The notes beneath the pieces are model-generated. The model saw nothing but the letters and a program-made list of their open reading frames with translations, was not told the DNA's origin and made no database searches. Below, piece after piece: positions 1-5,451 of a stretch of DNA of 5,699 nucleotides (its first letter is position 1; each line of letters opens with the position of its first letter). The translations under genes and the position numbers were made by a program. This DNA is from Betaproteobacteria bacterium (GTDB lineage: Bacteria; Pseudomonadota; Gammaproteobacteria; Burkholderiales; Usitatibacteraceae). The stretch covers positions 1-5,699 of the forward strand of contig JANYFH010000039.1 in assembly GCA_025362705.1 (NCBI GenBank). Direction: 5' to 3'.

Positions 1-315
1 TGGCAGATCAACCAGCGCATCGATGATGCGCTTGCCCGGAAATTCATAGCGTACCAGCACCCACGCGACCAATAAGCCAAACACGGCATTGATGCCCGCT
101 GCCATGAGCGAGGTACGAAACGTCAGCCAGTACGATGCCACCACGCGCGGCGCGGCAACCGTCGTCCAGAACGCTTCCCAAGTCATTGAGAACGTTTTAA
201 AGAAGGCAGCGGACAGCGGAATCAGGACAATCAGGCTCAAATAGAAAATTGTGAATCCCAGCGCCAGATTGAAGCCGGGCAGAACGCTGTGCTGGCGAAT
301 AGCGGACGTGCTCAT
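1..315 (-). CDS. cysT: Sulfate/thiosulfate ABC transporter permease CysT (CysU), N-terminal 105 residues
   Basis: This is the first membrane-spanning permease subunit of the SulT-type importer, which with CysW, the ATPase CysA and a periplasmic binding protein brings sulfate through the inner membrane. Starting at the ATG at 315-313 the frame stays open to the window edge, so the C-terminal part lies outside. The protein starts MSTSAIRQHSVLPGFNLALG. A first hydrophobic membrane segment spans about residues 15-39 and a second about 68-89, followed by RYEFPGKRIIDALVDLP, which closely matches what I recall of E. coli CysU (LPGF near the N-terminus, RYRFPG and DALMDLP after the second helix). A weak GAGG ribosome site lies about 10 bases before the ATG. 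It follows sbp by 185 bases on the same strand, as expected for an sbp-cysT-cysW-cysA operon. The identity is firm; only the fragment is visible. Confidence 0.93.
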   Translation of the reverse strand, partial: MSTSAIRQHSVLPGFNLALGFTIFYLSLIVLIPLSAAFFKTFSMTWEAFWTTVAAPRVVASYWLTFRTSLMAAGINAVFGLLVAWVLVRYEFPGKRIIDALVDLP

Positions 316-350
316 TGCGAGTTGGCCTCGCGCAATTCAAGGGCGCCGAC

Positions 351-397
351 GCAAATCGGCTCCCCCCTTTGAAAAAGGGGGGTTGGGGGGGATTTGC
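351..397. repeat. G/C-tract palindromic repeat, copy A
   Basis: The core is six C, TTT, GAA, AAA, six G: a perfect 9-bp stem (362-370 with 374-382) closed by a 3-base loop. It continues with TT and seven G (385-391), then GATTTGC (391-397). GATTTGC is the exact reverse complement of GCAAATC at 351-357, giving an outer 7-bp arm; CGAC (347-350) and GTCG (399-402) could extend it past a one-base bulge. Copy B at 422-459 is the same core in opposite orientation. From general knowledge, C/G-tract elements of this form (AAATCCCCC...CCCCCTTTTTCAAAGGGGG) are scattered between genes in many bacterial genomes; I cannot name a formal family for it. Confidence 0.85.
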
Positions 398-421
398 GGT
401 CGTCGCACTGCGTTGCCGATG

Positions 422-457
422 AAAAAATCCCCCTCAGTCCCCCTTTTTCAAAGGGGG
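422..457 (-). terminator. Possible attenuator or weak intrinsic terminator after sbp
   Basis: In the direction of transcription, the sbp stop codon is followed after 43 bases by the copy B hairpin (CCCCCTTT, GAA, AAAGGGGG), then ACTGA, five G, A and a run of six T (427-422). The first C tract could pair instead with the second G tract, placing a GC stem almost directly before the T run. This resembles an intrinsic terminator, but the best hairpin is separated from the T run by about 11 bases and cysT follows in the same direction. Partial termination or 3'-end protection of the sbp message is the more likely role, and this is inference. Confidence 0.3.
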
Positions 458-459
458 AA
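422..459. repeat. G/C-tract palindromic repeat, copy B (inverted relative to A)
   Basis: It contains six A, T, five C, TCAGT, five C, TTT, TTC, AAA, five G. The inner hairpin is an 8-bp stem (439-446 with 450-457) with a 3-base loop. Read on the opposite strand, copy A gives the same order of blocks (AAAT, C tract, short spacer, C tract, TTTTTC, AAA, G tract). The two copies are therefore inverted, about 26-30 bases apart, and could pair with each other over about 20 bases as well as fold alone. Tract lengths (5 against 6-7) and the spacer (TCAGT against AA) differ, so this is not a very recent exact duplication. It lies 42 bases after the sbp stop codon. Confidence 0.85.
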
Positions 460-500
460 GCATAAGTCGACGACTTTCGGCTGAATAGAAACATGGGTGC

Positions 501-1535
501 CTACTTCGCCCCCGGCTGATAAATCTGGTCAAACGAAGCGCCATCCGCGAAATGCGTTTGCGTGGCCTTCTTCCAACCACCAAATGCCTGATCGATATTG
601 ATCAGCGCAATCTTCGGGAACTGCTTCTCGTATTTTTTCGACACCTTCTCAAGACGAGGACGATAGTAATGCCTGGCGGCAATTTCCTGACCCTCCTCCG
701 AGTACAGATAGTCGAGGTAAGCCTGTGCGACCTTGCGCGTGCCGCGCTTGTCCACGACTTTGTCGACGATAGCCACTGGCGGCTCGGCAAGAATCGAGAG
801 CGATGGTGCAATGATTTCGAACTTGTCCGGACCCAGCTCTTTCAGCGCGAGGATAGCTTCGTTCTCCCATGCGAGTAGCACATCACCTACGCCGCGCTCG
901 ACGAAAGTGGTGGTCGAGCCGCGCGCACCGGAATCCAGAACCGGTACGTTCTTGAAAACAGATTTGACGAAGTCACGCGACCTGGACTGATCGCCGCCGA
1001 ATTTCCTGTCGGCATAGCCCCAGGCGGCGAGGTAATTCCAGCGCGCACCACCCGACGTTTTAGGGTTTGGTGTGATGACACTCACGCCGGGTTTGATCAG
1101 ATCATCCCAATCCTTGAGACCTTTCGGATTGCCCTTGCGCACCAGAAACACGATGGTGGAGGTGTACGGTGACGCATTGTTCGGCAACTTCTTCTGCCAG
1201 TCAGGCGCCAGCAGTTTCGCGCGTTCGCCGATCTCGTTGATGTCCTGCGCCAGCGCCAGCGTCACGACATCCGCTTCGAGCCCATCGATCACCGAGCGCG
1301 CCTGCTTGCCGGAGCCACCATGGGATTGCTTGATTGTGACTTTGTCCCCGGTCTTCGAATCGTATTGTTTGGCGAAAGCTTTGTTGAAATCCTGATACAG
1401 CTCGCGTGTAGGGTCGTATGAAACATTGAGCAAGGTGAAGTCGGCGGCGAATGCTGCGGTGAGGCCGATTGCGATGGTGGTGACTAGTGCAATGAACTTG
1501 GCAATTGATTTCTTGAACGACACTTGGATTTCCAT
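501..1535 (-). CDS. sbp: Periplasmic sulfate-binding protein Sbp
   Basis: This is the periplasmic receptor that binds sulfate and delivers it to the CysTWA importer. From the ATG at 1535 the product is 344 residues, close to the usual 330-345. Residues 1-30 form a Sec signal peptide: a basic start (KKSIAK), a hydrophobic core (FIALVTTIAIGL) and AFA before the likely cleavage site, giving a mature protein beginning ADFTLLNVSYDPTREL. Family landmarks are NVSYDPTREL (37-46), HGGSGKQAR (72-80), the sulfate-binding signature NPKTSGGAR (157-165), FVERGVGDVLLAWENEA (211-227) and SLSILAEPP (245-253). The ATG has no clear ribosome site. A GTG four codons inside (1523-1521) has GGAAA 5 bases before it and would give a 340-residue protein with an equally good signal peptide. 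The frame is open upstream to 1709, but that part overlaps cobA and would bury the signal peptide. Sbp and the thiosulfate-binding CysP are related; the motifs favour Sbp. Confidence 0.95.
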   Translation of the reverse strand: MEIQVSFKKSIAKFIALVTTIAIGLTAAFAADFTLLNVSYDPTRELYQDFNKAFAKQYDSKTGDKVTIKQSHGGSGKQARSVIDGLEADVVTLALAQDINEIGERAKLLAPDWQKKLPNNASPYTSTIVFLVRKGNPKGLKDWDDLIKPGVSVITPNPKTSGGARWNYLAAWGYADRKFGGDQSRSRDFVKSVFKNVPVLDSGARGSTTTFVERGVGDVLLAWENEAILALKELGPDKFEIIAPSLSILAEPPVAIVDKVVDKRGTRKVAQAYLDYLYSEEGQEIAARHYYRPRLEKVSKKYEKQFPKIALINIDQAFGGWKKATQTHFADGASFDQIYQPGAK

Positions 1536-1583
1536 TTCTAAATATTTTTGACAGACTTCGCCCGCATCGGAGCATGAAAGTCC

Positions 1584-1589
1584 ATTATC
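1584..1589 (-). promoter_or_regulatory. Candidate -10 box for an sbp promoter
   Basis: On the minus strand the sequence reads GATAAT, five of six bases matching TATAAT, about 50 bases before the sbp ATG. The -35 position (about 17 bases upstream, near 1607-1612) reads ATTTAT, a poor match to TTGACA, as expected if an activator such as CysB is needed. This rests on a single short match, so confidence is low. Confidence 0.3.
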
Positions 1590-1599
1590 GGCGAGCTTT

Positions 1600-1620
1600 T
1601 TCAGGCATAAATTGCCTGAA
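1600..1620. promoter_or_regulatory. Perfect 8-bp dyad upstream of sbp, candidate operator
   Basis: The arms TTCAGGCA (1600-1607) and TGCCTGAA (1613-1620) are perfect inverted repeats around a 5-base A/T centre. The dyad lies 65 bases before the sbp ATG and would cover the -35 region of the candidate promoter with -10 box at 1584-1589. The size and the A/T-rich centre suit a dimeric regulator, for example a LysR-type protein such as CysB, but no regulator can be assigned from the sequence. As RNA it would also form a hairpin, but it is followed by A rather than U on the minus strand, so it is not a standard terminator. Confidence 0.45.
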
Positions 1621-1653
1621 CGGCGCTCCGGTGCTTGAGTTTGTATTTTTTTT

Positions 1654-1675
1654 GCGCAGACAAGCTCGTCTGCGC
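1654..1675. repeat. Perfect 8-bp hairpin just after cobA
   Basis: GCGCAGAC (1654-1661) and GTCTGCGC (1668-1675) are perfect inverted repeats around a 6-base loop, starting 18 bases after the cobA stop codon. On the transcribed strand the stem is followed by a run of eight A, not U, so it is not a canonical intrinsic terminator for the operon. The T run lies before the stem on the plus strand, so it does not terminate plus-strand transcription either. It may protect the 3' end of the cobA message or be a binding site. Confidence 0.6.
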
Positions 1676-1693
1676 CGAAAAGATGTTTGCCGC

Positions 1694-2470
1694 TTAGCCG
1701 GCCAGACATCGCGACGCGTACGTCTGTCGCATTCGCGATTGATGTTCGACGCTGGCATCTGCAATCGGCTCGGCAGCGAACACATCACCCACGCAAAGCA
1801 CGGCGGGGCCGGCGAGCTTGAGTGCGGAGGCGGTCAACCCGGCGAGGGTGGTGAAAATGCGTTGCTCATTTTCGAGCGATGCATTTTCAACGATTGCCAC
1901 GGGTGTACTGGCAGTCTTGCCTGCGCGCATCAGTGCGGCAGCGATTTGCGGTGCCTGTCCCGCTGCCATGTAGAGGATGGTGGAATCGGCCGCGGCGGCA
2001 GTGGTCAACCAATCACTTTCGATTTCATTCGGCCCGATACGTGGTGTTGCAAAACTCACCGTGCGCGCGACACCGCGTCGCGTGAGGGAAATTCCCAGCG
2101 ATGCACTCGCAGCCAATGCTGCTGTGACGCCGGGCACAACTTCAAAAGCGATATCGGCTTCTTTCAACGCATCGATTTCTTCCTGCGCGCGGCCGAATAT
2201 CATCGGGTCGCCGCCTTTGAGTCGCACCACCGTTTCATATTTCGACGCAGCTTCGACCAGACTGCGATTGATGAAGCGCTGGTCGGTGGAAATCTTGCCG
2301 ACACGTTTGCCGACTGCAACTTTTTTTGCATTCACTGCAAGCGCCACCGTATCGGTGTGCACCAATGCGTCGTAAAAAACGATGTCGGCTTTTTCAAGCA
2401 GGCGCGCGGCCCGCAACGTCAACAAATCAGGCGCACCCGGGCCTGCACCAACGAGGTATACCTTACCCAT
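1694..2470 (-). CDS. cobA: Uroporphyrinogen-III C-methyltransferase (SUMT)
   Basis: The enzyme uses two S-adenosylmethionine molecules to methylate uroporphyrinogen III at C-2 and C-7, giving precorrin-2, the branch point to siroheme and cobalamin. The product is 258 residues, the usual size for a single-domain SUMT without the CysG N-terminal dehydrogenase/chelatase. Landmarks are the N-terminal VYLVGAGPG (4-12), VGKR (53-56), RLKGGDP (83-89), VPGVTAALA (112-120), LTRRG (129-133) and ILYMAAGQ (165-172). I chose the ATG at 2470 because GAGG lies 6 bases upstream and MGKVYLVGAGPG is the family's usual start; a TTG five codons earlier is less likely. The start overlaps the end of cysN by 8 bases. 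Next to sulfate-reduction genes its job is very probably siroheme for sulfite reductase. The enzyme that oxidises and metallates precorrin-2 is not in the window. Confidence 0.95.
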   Translation of the reverse strand: MGKVYLVGAGPGAPDLLTLRAARLLEKADIVFYDALVHTDTVALAVNAKKVAVGKRVGKISTDQRFINRSLVEAASKYETVVRLKGGDPMIFGRAQEEIDALKEADIAFEVVPGVTAALAASASLGISLTRRGVARTVSFATPRIGPNEIESDWLTTAAAADSTILYMAAGQAPQIAAALMRAGKTASTPVAIVENASLENEQRIFTTLAGLTASALKLAGPAVLCVGDVFAAEPIADASVEHQSRMRQTYASRCLAG

Positions 2471-3758
2471 TGGCGGCCTCGCCAAGAATCATGCCGCCGG
2501 CCACAGTTTCGTTAGTCACTTCATCGATCAGGATGAAGCTGCCGGTTTCGCGTGTCACGTCATACGAGTCAACCATCAACGGGCGCAAGGTTTTGAGACG
2601 CACGCGGCCGATGTCGTTGAGTTTGAACGTCGTCACACCGGCTTCGCGTTCCAGCGTGTTGACGTTGAGCCGGTAATCAATGCCTTCAAAAATTGCCCGT
2701 ACTGATTGCGTCGTGTGCTTGATCAGATATTGGCGATTGGTGGCCAGCGGCTGCGCCGAAAGCCAGCTGAGGTTGGCCGTAATCTGGTTGGTCACACGCG
2801 GCTCTTTTCCCACATGGACAATCATGTCGCCACGTGAAATATCAATTTGCCGATCCAGCACCAGCGTGACCGACTGCGGTGCCGCTGCGGTGCGCAAGCT
2901 GTCGTTGAGCAACACGATATCCTGCACTCTCGCTTCAATGCCGGAAGGCAGCACTTTGACACTGTCGCCCACCGTAATGTGGCCAGATTCAATGCGGCCC
3001 AGATAGCCGCGATAGCCACCATCCCTGCCCATCTTTGTGCGGCCAACCAGCTGCACCGGAAAACGAAATTCGCCCTTCACACGTTCCGTGCGTTCCGTTG
3101 CCGAACTGGTTTCAAGCAGCGCCAGCAGCGTTTTGCCACGATACCAGCCGAGCTTGTCACCGCGCTCGACGATCATGTCGCCCTCAAGAGCTGACAGAGG
3201 AATGAAATCGAGTTCAGCAAAGTGCAACTGTTTGCAAAAAGCGACGAACTCGGCGCGGATGGATTCGAACACGTCTTCTGAATAATCCACCAGATCCATC
3301 TTGTTCACTGCCAGCACCACATGCGGGATCCCGAGCAACGACGCGATGACCGCGTGACGCCGCGATTGCGTCTGCAGACCTTTGCTGGCGTCGACCAGAA
3401 TAATCGATAAATCCGCCGTGCTGGCGCCCGTCACCATATTGCGTGTGTACTGCTCGTGGCCCGGCGTATCGGCGATGATGAAGCGGCGCTTGATTGTCGT
3501 GAAGTAACGGTAGGCGACATCGATGGTAATGCCCTGCTCGCGCTCTGCGGCGAGGCCGTCCGTGAATAGCGACAGATCCACACCGTTATCAAATTTTCCA
3601 CCGCGCCGCGTGGTGGTTTTTTCGATGGACGACAGCTGGTCTTCGAGAATCGATTTGGTGTCGTACAGCAAGCGGCCGATCAGCGTACTCTTGCCGTCAT
3701 CGACCGAGCCCGCCGTGGTGAAGCGTAAGGTATCGGCTGTGATCAATTGGGTACTCAT
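2463..3758 (-). CDS. cysN: Sulfate adenylyltransferase subunit 1 (GTPase) CysN
   Basis: This is the regulatory GTPase subunit of bacterial ATP sulfurylase; GTP hydrolysis drives formation of adenylylsulfate from ATP and sulfate by CysD. The product is 431 residues, shorter than E. coli CysN (about 475), with no APS-kinase domain fused at the C-terminus. The GTPase motifs are complete: P-loop GSVDDGKS (17-24), switch I GITID (76-80), DTPGHEQY (97-104), NKMD (152-155) and SAL (189-191). The elongation-factor-like beta-barrel domains follow from about 230 (FRFPVQLVGR) to the end. The start at 3758 gives MSTQLITADTLRFTTAGSVD and has GAAGGG 8 bases upstream; the same frame is open further upstream, but that lies over cysD and has no family similarity. 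The ATG overlaps the cysD stop as TGATG, and the TAA stop lies inside the cobA start region. Confidence 0.97.
   Translation of the reverse strand: MSTQLITADTLRFTTAGSVDDGKSTLIGRLLYDTKSILEDQLSSIEKTTTRRGGKFDNGVDLSLFTDGLAAEREQGITIDVAYRYFTTIKRRFIIADTPGHEQYTRNMVTGASTADLSIILVDASKGLQTQSRRHAVIASLLGIPHVVLAVNKMDLVDYSEDVFESIRAEFVAFCKQLHFAELDFIPLSALEGDMIVERGDKLGWYRGKTLLALLETSSATERTERVKGEFRFPVQLVGRTKMGRDGGYRGYLGRIESGHITVGDSVKVLPSGIEARVQDIVLLNDSLRTAAAPQSVTLVLDRQIDISRGDMIVHVGKEPRVTNQITANLSWLSAQPLATNRQYLIKHTTQSVRAIFEGIDYRLNVNTLEREAGVTTFKLNDIGRVRLKTLRPLMVDSYDVTRETGSFILIDEVTNETVAGGMILGEAANG
2477..2483 (-). promoter_or_regulatory. Ribosome binding site deciding the cobA start
   Basis: GGCGAGG on the minus strand ends 6 bases before the ATG at 2470. 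It lies inside the last codons of cysN and supports this ATG over the in-frame TTG at 2485, which would overlap the site itself. Confidence 0.6.
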
Positions 3759-4723
3759 CAGAAATACCCTTCTTTTTTCCGCAACTCCATCGATGCATCC
3801 GATGTTTGATCGTCCATGCGTGTCGCACCACGCTCGGTAATGCGCGATACGGCGGTTTCGGTGAGGATGGCTGAAATATCTGCTGCCGTGGAGAGCACCG
3901 GACAGGTACACGTGATGTCACCGACTGTGCGAAACCGCACTGTACGTGTAACCGGTTTTTCGCCCGCCCGTGGCGGCGTAATTTCTGTAATCGGTGCGAG
4001 CAGGCCATTGCGTTCCACCACCAGCCGCTCGTGCGCGAAATAAATGCCTGGCACTTGCAGGTTTTCACGAGCGATGTATTGCCAAACGTCGAGTTCGGTC
4101 CAATTGGAAATCGGGAAGGCGCGAATATGCTCGCCTTTGTGAACACGCGCGTTGTACAAGTCCCACAATTCCGGGCGCTGGTTCTTCGGATCCCACTGAC
4201 CAAATTCATCGCGGTGTGAAAGGATGCGTTCTTTGGCACGGGCTTTTTCTTCATCACGGCGTGCACCGCCGAACAGCGCATCGAATTCAAATTCCTTGAT
4301 GGCGTCGAGCAACGTCACAGTCTGGTGAACGTTGCGGCTCTCGTCAGCGCGGCGCAGAACCACGCGACCGGCGTTGATGGAATCCTGTACTGAACGCACA
4401 ATGAGACGTTCTCCCAGTTCGGCTGCCCGAAGATTGCGAAATGCGATCACTTCTGCAAAATTGTGTTCGGTATCGATATGCAGCAGCGGAAATGGAAAGC
4501 CATCCGGGCGAAATGCTTTCTCGGCCAGGCGCAGCATGACGATGGAATCCTTGCCGCCGGAAAACAGCAACGCTGGATTTTTCGTTTCGGCCACGACCTC
4601 GCGCATGATGTGGATGGCTTCGGATTCGAGCCAGTCGAGATGATCCGAGGCGACCACATCGTTCAATACCGTTGGTCGATAGGCCGGTTCGTATTTGCCA
4701 CCATCTTTCAAGACTGCACTCAT
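3758..4723 (-). CDS. cysD: Sulfate adenylyltransferase subunit 2 CysD
   Basis: This is the catalytic subunit of ATP sulfurylase, which forms adenylylsulfate and pyrophosphate from ATP and sulfate together with CysN. The product is 321 residues (family about 300-320). It belongs to the PP-loop ATP pyrophosphatase superfamily, with the loop SGGKDS at 55-60, then HIDTEHNF (82-89), GGARRDEEKARAKERI (152-167), FPISNWTELDVWQYI (203-217) and the typical C-terminus SMELRKKEGYF. Around 268-276 it reads VGDITCTCP where E. coli CysD, as I recall it, has GCWPLTGAV; I take this as lineage variation. The start at 4723 follows a good GGAG with 7-base spacing and overlaps the cysH stop as ATGA. The frame is open a further 33 codons upstream into cysH, but those residues are not CysD-like. 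Confidence 0.97.
   Translation of the reverse strand: MSAVLKDGGKYEPAYRPTVLNDVVASDHLDWLESEAIHIMREVVAETKNPALLFSGGKDSIVMLRLAEKAFRPDGFPFPLLHIDTEHNFAEVIAFRNLRAAELGERLIVRSVQDSINAGRVVLRRADESRNVHQTVTLLDAIKEFEFDALFGGARRDEEKARAKERILSHRDEFGQWDPKNQRPELWDLYNARVHKGEHIRAFPISNWTELDVWQYIARENLQVPGIYFAHERLVVERNGLLAPITEITPPRAGEKPVTRTVRFRTVGDITCTCPVLSTAADISAILTETAVSRITERGATRMDDQTSDASMELRKKEGYF
3767..3772 (-). promoter_or_regulatory. Ribosome binding site of cysN
   Basis: GAAGGG on the minus strand lies 8 bases before the cysN ATG, inside the last codons of cysD. It supports the start at 3758 rather than the in-frame extension upstream. Confidence 0.55.
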
Positions 4724-5451
4724 GCTGCCACTCCGGATCTTGCTGCGTTCTTTAATCCACTGATGTCCACTGTCTTCACATGCAGGCCACATTCTTTTTG
4801 TCCCGCTTCCTGTTCCCACCACCAGCGTCCCGCACGCGGATCTTCACCGGGCTTGACGGCACGGGTGCAGGGCTCGCAGCCGATCGATGGATAGCCGCGG
4901 TCATGCAAGGCGTTGTAGGGAACGTTATTGGCGCGGATGTATTGCCAGACGTCGTCCTCGGTCCAGTCAATCAGCGGATTGAATTTGGTGAGTTTGTGTT
5001 CCGCGTCAAATTCCGATTCGCCCAGGTCCTGGCGCGACGGCGCTTGCTCACGACGCAAACCGGTGAGCCAGGACTTTTTCAGCGCCAGCGCACGATTCAA
5101 TGGCTCAACTTTGCGGATGTAGCAGCAGGATTTGCGATTTTCCACACTGTCATACATCGAAAACAGACCGTTGCGTTTCACGAAGTCTTCCGCAACTTCA
5201 AAAATTGGCGTGAATGTCGCCAGACGGAAACCATATTTCTTCTTTGCCACGTCCACCAACGCCAAGGTTTCCTTGGGTAGCCTCAAGGTATCGAGTGTAA
5301 AAATCTGAATGCCGCTGAATTCGCGGGCGATGAGGTCGGTGAGCACCATGTCTTCTGCGCCGAAGCTGTTAGCGAAAACGGCTGGTGCGAAATCGCGCTC
5401 GATGCGGCCGAGCAATTGGCGTAGATTGGCGATTTTGGTGTCAAGGCTCAT
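4720..5451 (-). CDS. cysH: Assimilatory adenylylsulfate (APS) reductase, iron-sulfur type
   Basis: The enzyme reduces adenylylsulfate to sulfite and AMP with thioredoxin as electron donor. The product is 243 residues. It has the PP-loop variant SFGAEDM (29-35), FTLDTLRLPKET (51-62), the LTGLRREQ region (129-136), and two cysteine pairs, CC at 109-110 and CEPC at 192-195. These are the four 4Fe-4S ligands that mark APS reductases of the bacterial and plant type; E. coli-type PAPS reductases lack them. The catalytic cysteine is in ECGLH (220-224). The substrate is therefore predicted to be APS, consistent with the absence of cysC here, although some iron-sulfur enzymes accept both APS and PAPS. 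It overlaps the DUF934 gene before it (ATGA at 5451-5448) and cysD after it (ATGA at 4723-4720), so translation is probably coupled. A weak GCGAG lies shortly before the ATG. Confidence 0.96.
   Translation of the reverse strand: MSLDTKIANLRQLLGRIERDFAPAVFANSFGAEDMVLTDLIAREFSGIQIFTLDTLRLPKETLALVDVAKKKYGFRLATFTPIFEVAEDFVKRNGLFSMYDSVENRKSCCYIRKVEPLNRALALKKSWLTGLRREQAPSRQDLGESEFDAEHKLTKFNPLIDWTEDDVWQYIRANNVPYNALHDRGYPSIGCEPCTRAVKPGEDPRAGRWWWEQEAGQKECGLHVKTVDISGLKNAARSGVAA
4731..4734 (-). promoter_or_regulatory. Ribosome binding site of cysD
   Basis: GGAG on the minus strand ends 7 bases before the ATG at 4723, inside the last codons of cysH. It is the clearest Shine-Dalgarno sequence in the window and rules out the 33-codon upstream extension. 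Confidence 0.65.

Noticed and set aside
362..457. G-quadruplex from the G tracts
   Set aside because: Each strand has only three long G runs, two of them close together and the third far away, and all have nearby complementary C tracts. Simple hairpins are much more likely.
351..459. CRISPR array
   Set aside because: There are only two units, they are inverted rather than direct, and there is no regular spacer pattern or cas gene.
251..494. Open frames on both strands (251-484 plus, 312-494 minus) crossing the repeat region
   Set aside because: Their central peptides (PFEKGGL, PLFQRG) are simply translations of the palindromic repeat in both copies. The plus-strand frame also overlaps the start of cysT. 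Such peptides are common annotation artefacts of this repeat type.
1536..1693. Riboswitch (for example SAM-type) in front of sbp
   Set aside because: Apart from two simple hairpins I see no conserved core or multi-helix junction that I recognise, and the likely leader from the candidate promoter is only about 40 bases.
1536..1709. In-frame 58-codon N-terminal extension of Sbp
   Set aside because: It overlaps the end of cobA, contains the intergenic dyads and would place the signal peptide in the middle of the protein.
1574..2515. A 313-codon open frame on the plus strand, opposite cobA and the cobA-sbp gap
   Set aside because: It is antisense to a clear SUMT gene, its product is rich in Cys, His and Arg without any family motif, and it has no ribosome site. 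It is a shadow of cobA codon usage.
3759..3911. Upstream in-frame extension of CysN; the same applies to CysD at 4724-4822
   Set aside because: Both lie inside the preceding gene, have no family similarity, and the internal ATG codons have good ribosome sites and overlap the preceding stop codon in the usual way.
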